The notes: a model not told the origin generated them from the sequence alone. A stretch of DNA of 64,000 bases from CAZCZU01 sp964503475 (GCA_964503475.1 CAZCZU010000007.1:1-64000), one strand, 5' to 3'; shown: positions 53,395 to 63,636, counted from the first letter of the stretch. Made by a program: numbers and translations.

Positions 53395-55395
53395 TTAAAA
53401 CAGCTCGTTCACGTTGGCGACAACATTGTCGACCGTGAAACCGAATTCCTTGAACAGCTCGCCGGCAGGTGCGGACTCACCGAAACGATCGATGCCGACT
53501 ACCTTGCCGTTCAGACCAACATACTTGCCCCAGAAGGTGGTAACACCGGCTTCAACCGCAACACGACGGGTGACAGCTGCCGGCAGAACGCTCTCCTTGT
53601 AGGCCGCATCCTGGGTGTCGAATGCCTCGGTACACGGCATGGAGACCACGCGGATCTTCTTGCCGGACTTGCTCAGCTCTTCCTTGGCACCCATGGCCAG
53701 CTGAACCTCGGAACCGGTGGCGATCAGGATCGCATCCGGCGTACCTTCGCAGTCGGACAGCACATAGCCGCCGCGGGCAATGTTGGCCACCTGCTCGTCG
53801 GTGTACTCCTGGCAGGGCAGGCCCTGGCGGGAGAAGATCAGGCAGCTCGGGCCATCCTTGCGCTCGACAGCCGTCTTCCAGCCAACCGCGGACTCAACCG
53901 CGTCACACGGACGCCAGGTACGCATGTTCGGGATCAGGCGCAGGGAAGCGATCTGCTCGACGGGCTGATGGGTCGGGCCATCCTCACCCAGACCAATGGA
54001 GTCGTGGGTGTAGACGAAGATGGTGCGCTGCTTCATCAGTGCGGCCATGCGCACGGCGTTGCGGGCGTACTCCATGAATATCAGGAAGGTGCCGCCGAAC
54101 GGAACCACGCCGCCGTGCAGCGCCATGCCGTTCATGGCTGCGGACATACCGAACTCACGCACACCCCAGTGCATGTAGTTGCCAGCCGGGTTCTCCTTGG
54201 AGAAGGCCTGCGCTTCCGGCCACTTGGTGTTGTTGGACGGGGCCAGGTCGGCAGAACCGCCCACCAGCTCCGGCAGAGCGGCGGCAAAGGCACCGATGGT
54301 CTTACCGGAGGCGACGCGGGTCGCCCAGCCCGGCTTCTCTTCACGCAGCTGGTTGATCCAGGCATTGGCCTTCTCATCCCAGTCAGCCGGCAGATCGCCG
54401 TTCATGCGACGCTCGAACTCGGCAGCCAGTTCCGGGAACTCCGCCTTGTAGGCGTCGAAGCGGGCCTGCCAGTCGTTCTCGGCAGCTGCGCCCTTGGCCT
54501 TGGCATCCCAGCCGGCATAGACATCAGCCGGAATGTCGAACGGTTCGTTTTCCCAGCCCAGCTCCTTGCGGACCAGTGCCACTTCTTCATCACCCAGGGC
54601 TGCACCGTGGCAGTCGTGGGAGCCGGCCTTGTTCGGGGAGCCGAAGCCGATGATGGTCTTGCAGCAGACGAGGGTCGGCTTGCCGGTCTCGGCACGCGCG
54701 GTCTCGATGGCCTGCTTGATTTCGTCGGCATCGTGACCGTTGACGTCACGGATCACCTGCCAGCCGTAGGCCTCGAAGCGAGCCGGGGTGTCGTCGGTGA
54801 ACCAGCCCTCAACCTCGCCGTCGATGGAGATGCCGTTGTCATCCCAGAAGGCAACCAGCTTGCCCAGGCCCAGTGTGCCGGCCAGCGAGCAGGCTTCATG
54901 CGAGATGCCTTCCATCATGCAGCCGTCGCCCAGGAATACGTAGGTGTTGTGGTCGACAATGGTATGACCCGGCTTGTTGAACTGGCCGGCCATCATCGCT
55001 TCGGCGATGGCCATGCCGACACCGTTGGTGATGCCCTGGCCCAGCGGGCCGGTGGTGGTCTCAATGCCCGGTGCATAGCCGTACTCCGGGTGGCCCGGGG
55101 TGCGGGAGTGCAGCTGGCGGAACTGCTTCAGCTCGGCCATCGGCAGGTCGTAGCCGGTCAGGTGAAGCAGCGAGTAGATCAGCATCGAGCCGTGGCCGTT
55201 GGAGAGAATGAAACGGTCGCGGTCGGCCCAGTCCGGATTGGACGGGTTGTGCTGCATGTAGTCGTTCCACAGAACCTCGGCGATGTCCGCCATGCCCATG
55301 GGCGCGCCCGGGTGGCCGGAGTTGGCCTTCTGGACGGCATCCATCGACAGTACGCGGATCGCATTGGCAAGATGTCTGCGATTCGTAGTGCTCAT
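53395..55395 (-). CDS. tkt: transketolase
   Basis: Encodes 666 residues. SGHPGAPMGMADIAEVLW, the thiamine diphosphate motif GDGCMMEGISHEACSLAG with DDNGISIDG, and the second-domain THDSIGLGEDGPTHQP are all present, with the C-terminal domain complete. It shuffles two-carbon units to regenerate ribulose 5-phosphate in the Calvin cycle and runs the non-oxidative pentose pathway. AAGGGG precedes the ATG. It is 33 bases downstream of glpX. Confidence 0.96.
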   Translation of the reverse strand: MSTTNRRHLANAIRVLSMDAVQKANSGHPGAPMGMADIAEVLWNDYMQHNPSNPDWADRDRFILSNGHGSMLIYSLLHLTGYDLPMAELKQFRQLHSRTPGHPEYGYAPGIETTTGPLGQGITNGVGMAIAEAMMAGQFNKPGHTIVDHNTYVFLGDGCMMEGISHEACSLAGTLGLGKLVAFWDDNGISIDGEVEGWFTDDTPARFEAYGWQVIRDVNGHDADEIKQAIETARAETGKPTLVCCKTIIGFGSPNKAGSHDCHGAALGDEEVALVRKELGWENEPFDIPADVYAGWDAKAKGAAAENDWQARFDAYKAEFPELAAEFERRMNGDLPADWDEKANAWINQLREEKPGWATRVASGKTIGAFAAALPELVGGSADLAPSNNTKWPEAQAFSKENPAGNYMHWGVREFGMSAAMNGMALHGGVVPFGGTFLIFMEYARNAVRMAALMKQRTIFVYTHDSIGLGEDGPTHQPVEQIASLRLIPNMRTWRPCDAVESAVGWKTAVERKDGPSCLIFSRQGLPCQEYTDEQVANIARGGYVLSDCEGTPDAILIATGSEVQLAMGAKEELSKSGKKIRVVSMPCTEAFDTQDAAYKESVLPAAVTRRVAVEAGVTTFWGKYVGLNGKVVGIDRFGESAPAGELFKEFGFTVDNVVANVNELF

Positions 55396-55428
55396 GGTGT
55401 TACCCCTTTTCTTATTTTAATTAGAAAC

Positions 55429-56382
55429 TTAAACGTGAACGGTGGTCTGCACGCGGCGGATATTGCCGAGTTTGCCGGAGAGCACGACCGTATCGGTGGT
55501 CATGAAGCGGCCGGCCTGGTCGTTACCGATGTCGACATGATGCACGTAGGCACCGCTGGTCAGGCCGGTAGCGATGAACATGACATCGTCGCTGGTGACC
55601 AGCTCGTCGCGCGTGATGATCCGGGTGGTATCGATGCCTTCCTTCTTGCAAAGCTCGATCTCGAAATCCTTCTGCGGGGCCATGCGGCCGAACATCTCCG
55701 CCCCCATGGCACGGGCTGCACAGGCGGTGACAATCCCCTCGGGAGTTCCACCGATACCGAACAGGGCATCACAGCCCATGTTCAGGACAGCCTGGATGGC
55801 GCCGTTGACGTCGCCGTCGGTGGCCAGACGCACCTTGGCGCCGCAGCCGTAGATGTCCTGGATCAGCTGCTGGTGGCGCGGCTTGTCCAGTACGAAAACG
55901 CGTACTTCGCTGATGTCCTTGCCCAGCGCCTTGGCCAGCGCCTGCAGGCGATCGGCTACCGGAGCTTCCGGGTCGATCTTGCCGCGGGCGGCACGCGGGT
56001 AGACCTGCTTGTCCATGTAGAAGCAGGAGCCCGGACGGTACATCGCACCTTCGGGTGCGGCAGCCAGGGTCACGATGGAACCCGGCATATCCTTGGCGAA
56101 CAGATTGGTGCCCTCGATCGGGTCAACGGCGATATCGATGCCGATGCCTTCACCGGTGCCGACTTCCTCGCCGTCGTACAGGGCAGGAGCCTCGTCCTTG
56201 GCGCCTTCACCGATGACAACGGTGCCACGCATGTTGACCTTGTTGATGCGTTCGCGCATCGCGTCAACGGCCAGGCCGTCACCTTCGTCCTTCTTGCCGG
56301 AACCGATATGCGGCGCACAGGCGCGTGCAGCGGCCTCACAAACTTCAACGAGATCGATCTTCAGATCAGCGACGGTCGACAT
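55429..56382 (-). CDS. glpX: class II fructose-1,6-bisphosphatase (GlpX-type)
   Basis: Encodes 317 residues. VVIGEGAKDEAPALYDGEEV, the lithium-sensitive phosphatase core DPIEGTNLFA and MYMPGSCFYMDKQ-like residues are in place. In autotrophs this enzyme usually acts on both fructose 1,6- and sedoheptulose 1,7-bisphosphate. It opens the minus-strand run glpX-tkt-gap-pgk-pyk-fba. GGAGGG precedes the ATG. Confidence 0.93.
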   Translation of the reverse strand: MSTVADLKIDLVEVCEAAARACAPHIGSGKKDEGDGLAVDAMRERINKVNMRGTVVIGEGAKDEAPALYDGEEVGTGEGIGIDIAVDPIEGTNLFAKDMPGSIVTLAAAPEGAMYRPGSCFYMDKQVYPRAARGKIDPEAPVADRLQALAKALGKDISEVRVFVLDKPRHQQLIQDIYGCGAKVRLATDGDVNGAIQAVLNMGCDALFGIGGTPEGIVTACAARAMGAEMFGRMAPQKDFEIELCKKEGIDTTRIITRDELVTSDDVMFIATGLTSGAYVHHVDIGNDQAGRFMTTDTVVLSGKLGNIRRVQTTVHV

Positions 56383-56490
56383 CTAGTACCCTCCGGGATA
56401 GGTAATCATTTGAATGGCGGCGCAGACTAGCGGAAGCGGGGTCAAAAAGCGACCCTGCGGCTTGCCCCCTTGCTGGATGCAGACGGAGTA

Positions 56491-57297
56491 TTATAGAACG
56501 CTTTGCAAAGCCTGCGTGATTTCGGCATGCAGCGGGGTGTCGGCCGCCGCCAGGATGGGGCTTGAGAGCTGGGGCGTATGGAAGGGGCTGCGGCCGGTGA
56601 AGTCGCTGACATGACCGCCCGCTTCGTTCACCAGCAGATAACCGCCGGCATAATCCCATACCTTTTCACCGCCATGGATGATGAACTGGGCCCGTCCGGC
56701 CGCCAGCCAGCCCCACTCCAGGGCGCAGCTGCCCAGATTGCGCTGGCTGCGGTAGAGGCCGCCGGTGGCAAGCCGGGCGGCAGGTTCCGCCTGCAGGCGT
56801 TTGAAGTCGATGAAACCGATCGACTGCTTCAGGGCGGGGGCGGATGCCGTATGGATCGGGTGTCCGTTGAGGAAGGCACCGTGGCCGCGTATTGCATGGA
56901 AGGTTTCTCCCCGGACCGGATCGTGCACGCAGGCCAGGACCGGCGCGCCATGCTCGATCAGGGCGACAGAGGAGGCGAAGATCGGCATCGGGGTGGTGAA
57001 GTTGCCGGTGCCGTCGAGCGGATCGACACACCAGAAGCGCCCTGCATCCTGCAGGCACTTCAGTTGCTCGCCATGCTCCATCTCCTCGCCGAGAAAGCCG
57101 ATGTCGGCATCGATGGCGGCCAGGCCTTCGCGAATACGGTGCTGGGCGGCAATGTCGGTCTCGGTGACGACGGAGCCGTCACGCTTGAGGATGCCGCCCT
57201 CGTCACACTGACTGTGAAAGGCCGGCATCAGGATTTCACGGCCCACCAGTTGCAGCAGATGGATGACAGCATCGATGTGGTTGCGGTAATCGTTCAC
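56491..57297 (-). CDS. inositol-monophosphatase-family phosphatase
   Basis: Encodes 268 residues. The metal sites GEEMEHGE, WCVDPLDGTGNF and WDYAGGYLLVNEAGG match the family that includes SuhB, CysQ and archaeal fructose bisphosphatases. The substrate cannot be set: inositol phosphate, 3'-phosphoadenosine phosphate or a sugar bisphosphate are possible. It sits between glpX (same strand) and phosphofructokinase (opposite strand), so a role in sugar phosphate metabolism is plausible but unproven. Confidence 0.88.
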   Translation of the reverse strand: MNDYRNHIDAVIHLLQLVGREILMPAFHSQCDEGGILKRDGSVVTETDIAAQHRIREGLAAIDADIGFLGEEMEHGEQLKCLQDAGRFWCVDPLDGTGNFTTPMPIFASSVALIEHGAPVLACVHDPVRGETFHAIRGHGAFLNGHPIHTASAPALKQSIGFIDFKRLQAEPAARLATGGLYRSQRNLGSCALEWGWLAAGRAQFIIHGGEKVWDYAGGYLLVNEAGGHVSDFTGRSPFHTPQLSSPILAAADTPLHAEITQALQSVL

Positions 57298-57420
57298 GAA
57301 CGGCTCCCTTCGATTTCCATGCGGGCGAATGCTATCATCTGGAAAGATCGATCAACAGGGAGGCCTGAATACCTCCCGCGGGCCATGAATCTTAAACGAA
57401 CGGACATGAGAGGTTATGCG

Positions 57421-58599
57421 ATGCTGGAAGGCAATATGGTAATCGGGCAATCGGGCGGGCCGACGGTGGTGATCAACCAGTCGTTGGTCGGTGCCATTCT
57501 GGAGGCGCGTCGCCAGCCGGCGATCAGGGGCATTCTCGGTGCCCGGCATGGCATCCAGGGGATTATGGATGAATCGTTCGTCGACCTGACCACCCAGAGC
57601 GAGGCGCAGCTGGAGGCGGTGGCGGCGACACCGGCGGCAGCACTCGGTTCGGTGCGCCTGAAGCCGGGGCCGGAGGAGTGTCAGCGGGTATTCGACGTCT
57701 TCCGTAAGCACGATGTGCGCTACTTCTTTTATGTCGGTGGCAACGATTCGGCCGAGACGGCCAATATCATCGCGCAGATGGCCAGTGATGCCGCCTACGA
57801 TTTCTGTACGGTGCATATCCCCAAGACCATCGACAACGACCTGAAAGTGACCGACCACTGTCCGGGCTACGCCTCGGCAGCCCGTTTTGTGGCGCTTGCC
57901 TTCATGGGCGACGATCGCGATAACCGGGCGCTGTCGGGGGTGAAGATCAATGTGGTGATGGGTCGCCATGCCGGCTTCCTGACCGCGGCTTCGGCTCTGG
58001 CCCGCCAGGCGGACGATGACGGCCCGCACCTGATCTACCTGCCGGAGCGCGTTTTCGATACCGAACAGTTCAAGCGGGATGTGCGCGATGTGATGGCCCG
58101 GCATGGCCGCTGTGTCGTGGCCGTTTCGGAAGGAATCGCCGATGCCGGAGGCAATCTGATCGCCAGTACCGGCGAGAAGGATTCGCACGGCAATGTACAG
58201 CTCTCCGGCACCGGCGCGCTGGGCGATCGTCTGGCTGCTCTGGTCAAGGAGGCGTATGCAGGCGAGAAGGTTCGGGTACGTGCCGATACCTTCGGCTATC
58301 TGCAACGCAGCTTTCCGACCATCGTCTCGCCCATCGATGCCAGGGAGGCACGCGAGGTGGGCGAATTTGCCGTCCGCTATGCGGCCGGCGAAGGGAAGAA
58401 TGGTTCGGTGGCCATTCGCCGCCTCGCATCCGAGCCGTATAAGAGCGAGTGTTTCATCACGCCTCTTGCCTCGGTGGCACGCGAGGCGACCCATATGAAG
58501 GATGCGTATATCAATGCGGCCGGTAACGATGTGACCGATGCCTGGCTTGAGTATCTGAGGCCGCTGGTCGGTGAGTTGCCGCAAATGGGGCGCCTTTAG
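57421..58599 (+). CDS. pfp: pyrophosphate-dependent 6-phosphofructokinase
   Basis: Encodes 392 residues from ATG 57421, chosen because AGAGG sits seven bases upstream; earlier in-frame ATGs exist at 57385 and 57406. IGQSGGPTVVINQSLVGAI opens the fold. VGGNDSAETANII carries an Asp where ATP-type enzymes have Gly, and the PKTIDNDL loop follows, both marks of the PPi-using branch. The reaction is reversible, so it can replace both phosphofructokinase and fructose bisphosphatase. It is divergent from the inositol-phosphatase gene and 80 bases upstream of glgP. Confidence 0.9.
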   Translation: MLEGNMVIGQSGGPTVVINQSLVGAILEARRQPAIRGILGARHGIQGIMDESFVDLTTQSEAQLEAVAATPAAALGSVRLKPGPEECQRVFDVFRKHDVRYFFYVGGNDSAETANIIAQMASDAAYDFCTVHIPKTIDNDLKVTDHCPGYASAARFVALAFMGDDRDNRALSGVKINVVMGRHAGFLTAASALARQADDDGPHLIYLPERVFDTEQFKRDVRDVMARHGRCVVAVSEGIADAGGNLIASTGEKDSHGNVQLSGTGALGDRLAALVKEAYAGEKVRVRADTFGYLQRSFPTIVSPIDAREAREVGEFAVRYAAGEGKNGSVAIRRLASEPYKSECFITPLASVAREATHMKDAYINAAGNDVTDAWLEYLRPLVGELPQMGRL

Positions 58600-58679
58600 G
58601 GAGCTTGCCGTTTGACTTGTCCGTTTGATCGGTCGAGTTTTGGCTTGGTTGTGTAAAGGGTAGACTCAAGGAGTACGCT

Positions 58680-61241
58680 GTGGATCTGCAAGGAAAGACC
58701 TATTATCTCCGGATTCGCCCCATTGTGCCCGAGGCACTGGCCCGCATGGAAGAGGTGGCGAACGACATGTGGTTCGCCTGGAATGCCCAGGCGCGCTCGC
58801 TCTTCCGCCAGATCGATCCCAACCTGTGGACGATGGTCGGCCACAACCCCAAGCTGTTCCTGCGCCGGGTCAGCCAGTCGCGACTGGATGAGATGGCCTC
58901 CGATCGTGCTTTTTTGAGTCTCTACAACGGTATCCTGTCCGATTACGACTCCTACAAGTCGGAAGGGCACCAGTGGTTCCGCGATCATTTCGACGGGCAT
59001 GAAGAGCACCATATCGCCTACTTCTCGGCCGAGTTCGGCCTGCACGAGTCGTTGCCGATCTATTCCGGCGGTCTTGGTATTCTGGCCGGCGATCACTGCA
59101 AATCGGCCAGCGATCTCGGCCTGCCGTTTACCGCTGTCGGTATTCTCTACCGTAACGGCTATTTTACCCAGAGCATTGATGCGCTCGGGCGGCAGGTCGC
59201 CACCTACTTCGACAACCGCTTCGGTGATCTCTGTGTGGAGCCGGCTCTCGATGCCGAAGAGCGTGAGGTGCATGTTGCGGTCGACCTGCCGGGGCGCGAG
59301 CTGCATCTGAAGGTGTGGCGGGTGATCGTCGGGCACATCGAGATGCTGCTGCTTGACTCCGATATCGAGGCCAATTCGCCGGAGGATCGCGGCATCACCT
59401 ATCAGCTCTATGGCGGAGGGCTGGAGAATCGTATCCGCCAGGAGATTGTGCTCGGTATTGGCGGTGTGCGCGCTCTGCGTGCCATGGATATGGCCCCGAC
59501 CGTCTGGCATGCCAACGAGGGGCACGCCGCCTTTGTGCTGCTGGAACGCATGCGTGAACTGGTGCAGGAGCAGGGGCTGAATTTTGACGAGGCACTGGAA
59601 GCGGCTGCCGCCGCAACCGTATTTACCACGCATACGCCGGTGCCGGCAGGGCATGATGTTTTTCCGCTCGACATGTTCGATCACTACATGGGGCATTATG
59701 CCGATAAGCTGGGGACCACTGCGGCACGGCTGCACGAGCTGGGTAAGGGCGACTTTGGCCATGGTTCCAGCGGCTTCAACCAGACGGCCCTTGCCACGCA
59801 CGGCTCCTCTTACCAGAACGGCGTGGCCCGCCTGCACGGCGAGGTGAGCTCGCGCATGTTCCAGTCGATCTGGCCGGAGGTCGATGCCGAGGAGAATCCG
59901 ATGACCTCGGTGACCAACGGTGTGCATGTCACCACCTGGCTGGCCCAGGAGTGGATCAATGCCTTCGACCAGGAACTGGGCGGACGCTGGCGCGGCCATC
60001 TGCAGGATCGCGATTTCTGGGAGCGCATCCACGACATCCCCGACCACCTCTTCTGGAGTATTCACCAGACCAACAAGCAGCGCATGCTGCAGTACATCCG
60101 AGAGATCCTGTTTCGCCAGGCCGAGCGCAACGGTGAGAGTGCCCAGCTGGTCAAGGAGATGGCCCAGGGGCTTGATGCACGCACGCTGGTGATCGGCTTT
60201 GCCCGTCGCTTTGCCACCTACAAGCGGGCGACGCTGCTGTTCCATGATGAAGCCAAGCTGCGCCAGTTGCTCGATGAGGCGCCCGGGCCGGTGGTCTTCC
60301 TGTTTGCCGGCAAGGCGCATCCGGCCGATGAGCCGGGCCAGGCATTGATTCAGCGTGTCCATCAGATTGCCCGCCAGCCTGAATTTATCGGACGGGTGCT
60401 GATGCTGGAGGGTTACGACATGACCCTGTCGCGTTATCTGCTCTCCGGCGTCGATGTGTGGCTCAATAATCCGCAGCGGCCAATGGAGGCCTCCGGCACG
60501 TCCGGCATGAAGGCCGCGATGAACGGTGCCCCGAACCTATCCATTCTCGACGGCTGGTGGCCGGAGGGGTTCAAGAGGGACAATGGCTGGGTGATCGGCG
60601 GCGAGCGCGATATCGGGGATGAGAAACTGCGCGATGTCGAGGATGCCGATTCGCTGTATCACGTGTTGCGCTACGATGTTTTACCGCTCTACTACGCCCG
60701 TAGCGAGCGCGGTTATTCGGAGGGGTGGGTACGCACGGCCAAGCGGGCCATGATCGAGGCGATCCCGGTCTTCAATACCGATCGCATGGTGGCTGAATAT
60801 ACCGAGCGTTTTTATATTCCTGCCTCCCGGCGCGGGGCGGTTATGAGCGCCGATGGCTATGGTCGGGCCAGGGCTCTGGCAGTCTGGAAAGCCCGGGTGC
60901 GCAAGGCGTGGGGGAGTGTGCGTCTCTCCGCTATCGATCATCTGGCCGAGCACTCTGACTGGAATTACGGCGATGATATTTGCGTCACCGTGAAAGCGGA
61001 GCTGGATGGCCTGAAGCCGGAGGATGTGCAGGTGGAGGCGCTGTTTCTGCGTCCGTCACGCCACATGGCCTCCGGTTACCAGAAGGACAGCGTGGTGATT
61101 TTGGAGCACCAGGGGGAAGGGATGTTCTCGGCCAATGTGCATCCGGACGATACCGGCGATTACGCCTTCCGTATCCGCATCTACCCGACCCATGAGGATC
61201 TGCCGCACCCTTATGCCATGGGGCTGATGAAGCACCTGTAA
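58680..61241 (+). CDS. glgP: alpha-glucan (glycogen) phosphorylase
   Basis: Encodes 853 residues from GTG 58680 (AAGGAG upstream). It starts with the short-form domain YLRIRPIVPEALARMEEVAN, then HIAYFSAEFGLHESLPIYSG, HANEGHAAFVLLERMREL, and near the end EASGTSGMKAAMNG, whose lysine binds PLP. This is the bacterial/archaeal type rather than the large MalP type. It releases glucose 1-phosphate from stored glycogen. It faces the glucokinase and glycogen synthase genes tail to tail. Confidence 0.94.
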   Translation: MDLQGKTYYLRIRPIVPEALARMEEVANDMWFAWNAQARSLFRQIDPNLWTMVGHNPKLFLRRVSQSRLDEMASDRAFLSLYNGILSDYDSYKSEGHQWFRDHFDGHEEHHIAYFSAEFGLHESLPIYSGGLGILAGDHCKSASDLGLPFTAVGILYRNGYFTQSIDALGRQVATYFDNRFGDLCVEPALDAEEREVHVAVDLPGRELHLKVWRVIVGHIEMLLLDSDIEANSPEDRGITYQLYGGGLENRIRQEIVLGIGGVRALRAMDMAPTVWHANEGHAAFVLLERMRELVQEQGLNFDEALEAAAAATVFTTHTPVPAGHDVFPLDMFDHYMGHYADKLGTTAARLHELGKGDFGHGSSGFNQTALATHGSSYQNGVARLHGEVSSRMFQSIWPEVDAEENPMTSVTNGVHVTTWLAQEWINAFDQELGGRWRGHLQDRDFWERIHDIPDHLFWSIHQTNKQRMLQYIREILFRQAERNGESAQLVKEMAQGLDARTLVIGFARRFATYKRATLLFHDEAKLRQLLDEAPGPVVFLFAGKAHPADEPGQALIQRVHQIARQPEFIGRVLMLEGYDMTLSRYLLSGVDVWLNNPQRPMEASGTSGMKAAMNGAPNLSILDGWWPEGFKRDNGWVIGGERDIGDEKLRDVEDADSLYHVLRYDVLPLYYARSERGYSEGWVRTAKRAMIEAIPVFNTDRMVAEYTERFYIPASRRGAVMSADGYGRARALAVWKARVRKAWGSVRLSAIDHLAEHSDWNYGDDICVTVKAELDGLKPEDVQVEALFLRPSRHMASGYQKDSVVILEHQGEGMFSANVHPDDTGDYAFRIRIYPTHEDLPHPYAMGLMKHL

Positions 61242-61243
61242 GC

Positions 61244-62182
61244 TCATTCGCCGGCGATGGACTCCATGGCCAGCAGGGCGGCGCCCAGCAGGCCCGCCTG
61301 ATCCATCAGGCTTGATCGGGCGATGCGGACCTGACCGCGTAGCGGCGGAATCAGTCCTTCATCGAGGCTTTTGGCCAGTGGCGGATAGAGGATATCCCAG
61401 GCGCCGGTCAGGCCGCCACTGATTGTGACCTGGCCGATATCGAGCAGTTTGATCGCTTCCGCCAGGGCCTGCCCAAGGTATTGGCCGGCCTCCGTCAGCA
61501 GACGGCGGGCCAGGGCATCGCCGCCAGCGGCCATGCGGGCGATATCGGCCGTGTCCCGTCGTATGTGACTGATTTCTGCATAGCGGTTTGCCACGGCACT
61601 GGCGGAGGCATAGGTCTCGATGCAGCCACGGTTGCCGCAGCCGCACAGGCGCGCATCGTCGTCATGGACTACGCGCAGGTGGCCAAACTCCATGGCCATG
61701 CCGTGGGCGCCGCAGTAGGGCGTGTCGTTCAGGATCAGGCCGCCGCCGATGCCGGTACCCAGGGTCAGGTGCAACAGGTCCGGCTGGCCCCGGCCTGCAC
61801 CGAAACGATGCTCGCCGATGGCGGCACAGAGGGCATCGTTCTGCACCGTGACCGGCAGGCTGAGGCTCGCCGTGAGCCGTTCGCCGAGATGGAAGTCATG
61901 CAGCAGAGGCAGGTTGGGTGAGGCATCGAGTACTCCGCTGTCGCCACGGAAAAAACCGGGAAAGCCGATGCCGACGGCCTGGATGTCATTTGCCTCCAGT
62001 ATGGGTGAGCAGGCGCGGGTGATCGTCTCGATCACCCGCGCTTCGGCCCGTTCGCGGGTGGCATCGGCGGTGCGCGAAAGTTCGGCCCGAAGGCGCCGTT
62101 CACCGGAGATGTGGCCATCGGGGTTGACGATGGCAAGCCGGATGTTGGTGCCACCGATGTCCGCTGCCAGTACGCAGCTCAC
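61244..62182 (-). CDS. ROK-family glucokinase
   Basis: Encodes 312 residues. ADIGGTNIRLAIVN binds ATP, GFPGFFRGDSG and VQNDALCAAIGE set the sugar site, GTGIGGGLI is the second phosphate loop and LCGCGNRGCIETYAS holds the zinc cysteines of the ROK family. It phosphorylates glucose, perhaps glucose freed from glycogen or other hexoses. The start overlaps the glgA stop by four bases. Confidence 0.92.
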   Translation of the reverse strand: MSCVLAADIGGTNIRLAIVNPDGHISGERRLRAELSRTADATRERAEARVIETITRACSPILEANDIQAVGIGFPGFFRGDSGVLDASPNLPLLHDFHLGERLTASLSLPVTVQNDALCAAIGEHRFGAGRGQPDLLHLTLGTGIGGGLILNDTPYCGAHGMAMEFGHLRVVHDDDARLCGCGNRGCIETYASASAVANRYAEISHIRRDTADIARMAAGGDALARRLLTEAGQYLGQALAEAIKLLDIGQVTISGGLTGAWDILYPPLAKSLDEGLIPPLRGQVRIARSSLMDQAGLLGAALLAMESIAGE

Positions 62183-63636
62183 GGAGTCAGGAGCTCCAGA
62201 TACAGTTTTTCATAGGCGGCGGATGACGCCTCCCAGGATGCGTTGCGACGCATGCCGTTGCCGATCAGGCGACTCCAGATGCGTGGCTGGCTGTAAAGAT
62301 CCACCGCCCGGCGGACGGCGCGGTCGAGCGCTTCGGCTGTCGGCAGGGTGAAATGGATGCCGGTTGCCTTGCTGCGGGATGCATCGTAATCGATGACCGT
62401 ATCGCGCAGCCCGCCGGTGGCGCGCACGACCGGCACGTTTCCGTAGCGCATGGCGATCATCTGGCCAATGCCGCAGGGTTCGAAGCGCGAGGGCATCAGG
62501 AAGATGTCGCCGCCGGCATAGATGCGGCGGGCCAGACCTTCGTCGAAACCGTTGGTGAAACCAATGTTGCGCGGGTGTGTTTTGGCCAGCTGTTGCAGCG
62601 ATGTCTCGAGCTTCGGATCGCCGGAGCCGAGTATGGCCAGTTGCCAGCCGCGCTGCAGCCAGGCCGGCGCGCACTCGGTGATCAGGTCGATCCCTTTCTG
62701 GTCGGCCAGTCGCGACACCACGCTCAGCAGGGGCGTGTCCGCACTCTCGTTCAGCCCGAACTCCCGCTGCAGGGCGGCTTTGCACGTACGTTTGCCGACG
62801 ACGCGGCCAACGCTGAATCGGGCGGCCAGCTGCCGGTCGGTGGCCGAATTCCACGCCTCGGTATCGAGGCCGTTGACGATGCCCGAAATCTTCTCCTGGT
62901 GATGGGTGAGGTAGCCATCGAGTCCGCAGCCGAATTCCGGTGTCATGATCTCCCGGGCATAGCCGGGGCTGACGGTGGTCACCGCATCGGCCATTTCGAT
63001 GGCCGCCTTCATGCAGTTGATCTGGCCGAAGTACTCGAACCCCTCCATGTTGAAGTGGTTGTCGGGGATGCCGAGGCGTCCCATCCAGTCGGGGTCGAAC
63101 AAACCCTGATAGGCAAGGTTGTGGATGGTGTAGACGGTGCGGGCTGCGGCGATGCCGGGATAGTGCTGGTACTGGCTCTTCAGCAGCAGCGGGGCCATGC
63201 CGGCCTGCCAGTCGTGGCAGTGCAGGATGTCGACAGGGGCGGGCAATCGGGCGGCTGCCTCAAGGGCTGCACGGGTGAAGAGCATGAAGCGCAGCAGGTT
63301 GTCCGGGTAGTCGACGTCAGCCTCGGTATACAGGCCTTTGCGGGCAAAAAGAGTATCCTGTTCGATCAACAGGTAACGCACCCCCTGCGAGATGGCCTCA
63401 TGAAGGCGACAGGTGAAACTGCGGCCATCGGCCCAGATGTCGAAAGTGGTATCCGTTGCCCTGATCGGGATGCCTGAGTTGTCGGTATGCGGTTTGTAGT
63501 AGGGCATGATCACGGTGAGGCGATGCCCGAAGCGGTGCAGTGCGGCCGGCAGGGAGCCTGCGACATCGGCCAGTCCGCCGGTTTTGGCCAGCGGAATCGC
63601 CTCCGATGCCAGGAATACGATATTCAGTTTGACCAT
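62179..63636 (-). CDS. glgA: glycogen synthase (ADP-glucose type)
   Basis: Encodes about 485 residues from the internal ATG near 63636. The N-terminal KLNIVFLASEAIPLAKTGGLADVAG motif (KTGGL binds ADP-glucose), YTIHNLAYQGLF, SPGYAREI and the C-terminal FEPCGIGQMIAMRYGNVPVVRATGGL (E-x7-E) are typical of GT5. It extends glycogen with ADP-glucose. The upstream gap of about 160 bases separates it from a divergent FHA gene. With ROK glucokinase it forms an overlapping pair. Confidence 0.93.
   Translation of the reverse strand: MVKLNIVFLASEAIPLAKTGGLADVAGSLPAALHRFGHRLTVIMPYYKPHTDNSGIPIRATDTTFDIWADGRSFTCRLHEAISQGVRYLLIEQDTLFARKGLYTEADVDYPDNLLRFMLFTRAALEAAARLPAPVDILHCHDWQAGMAPLLLKSQYQHYPGIAAARTVYTIHNLAYQGLFDPDWMGRLGIPDNHFNMEGFEYFGQINCMKAAIEMADAVTTVSPGYAREIMTPEFGCGLDGYLTHHQEKISGIVNGLDTEAWNSATDRQLAARFSVGRVVGKRTCKAALQREFGLNESADTPLLSVVSRLADQKGIDLITECAPAWLQRGWQLAILGSGDPKLETSLQQLAKTHPRNIGFTNGFDEGLARRIYAGGDIFLMPSRFEPCGIGQMIAMRYGNVPVVRATGGLRDTVIDYDASRSKATGIHFTLPTAEALDRAVRRAVDLYSQPRIWSRLIGNGMRRNASWEASSAAYEKLYLELLTP

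Noticed and set aside
48280..56430. Long open frames on the plus strand opposite the Calvin-cycle genes
   Set aside because: They are antisense to well-conserved genes with full motifs; GC-rich codon use leaves the reverse strand open.
56578..57420. Upstream extension of the phosphofructokinase frame
   Set aside because: It is antisense to the inositol-phosphatase-family gene; the conserved start of the protein is at 57421.
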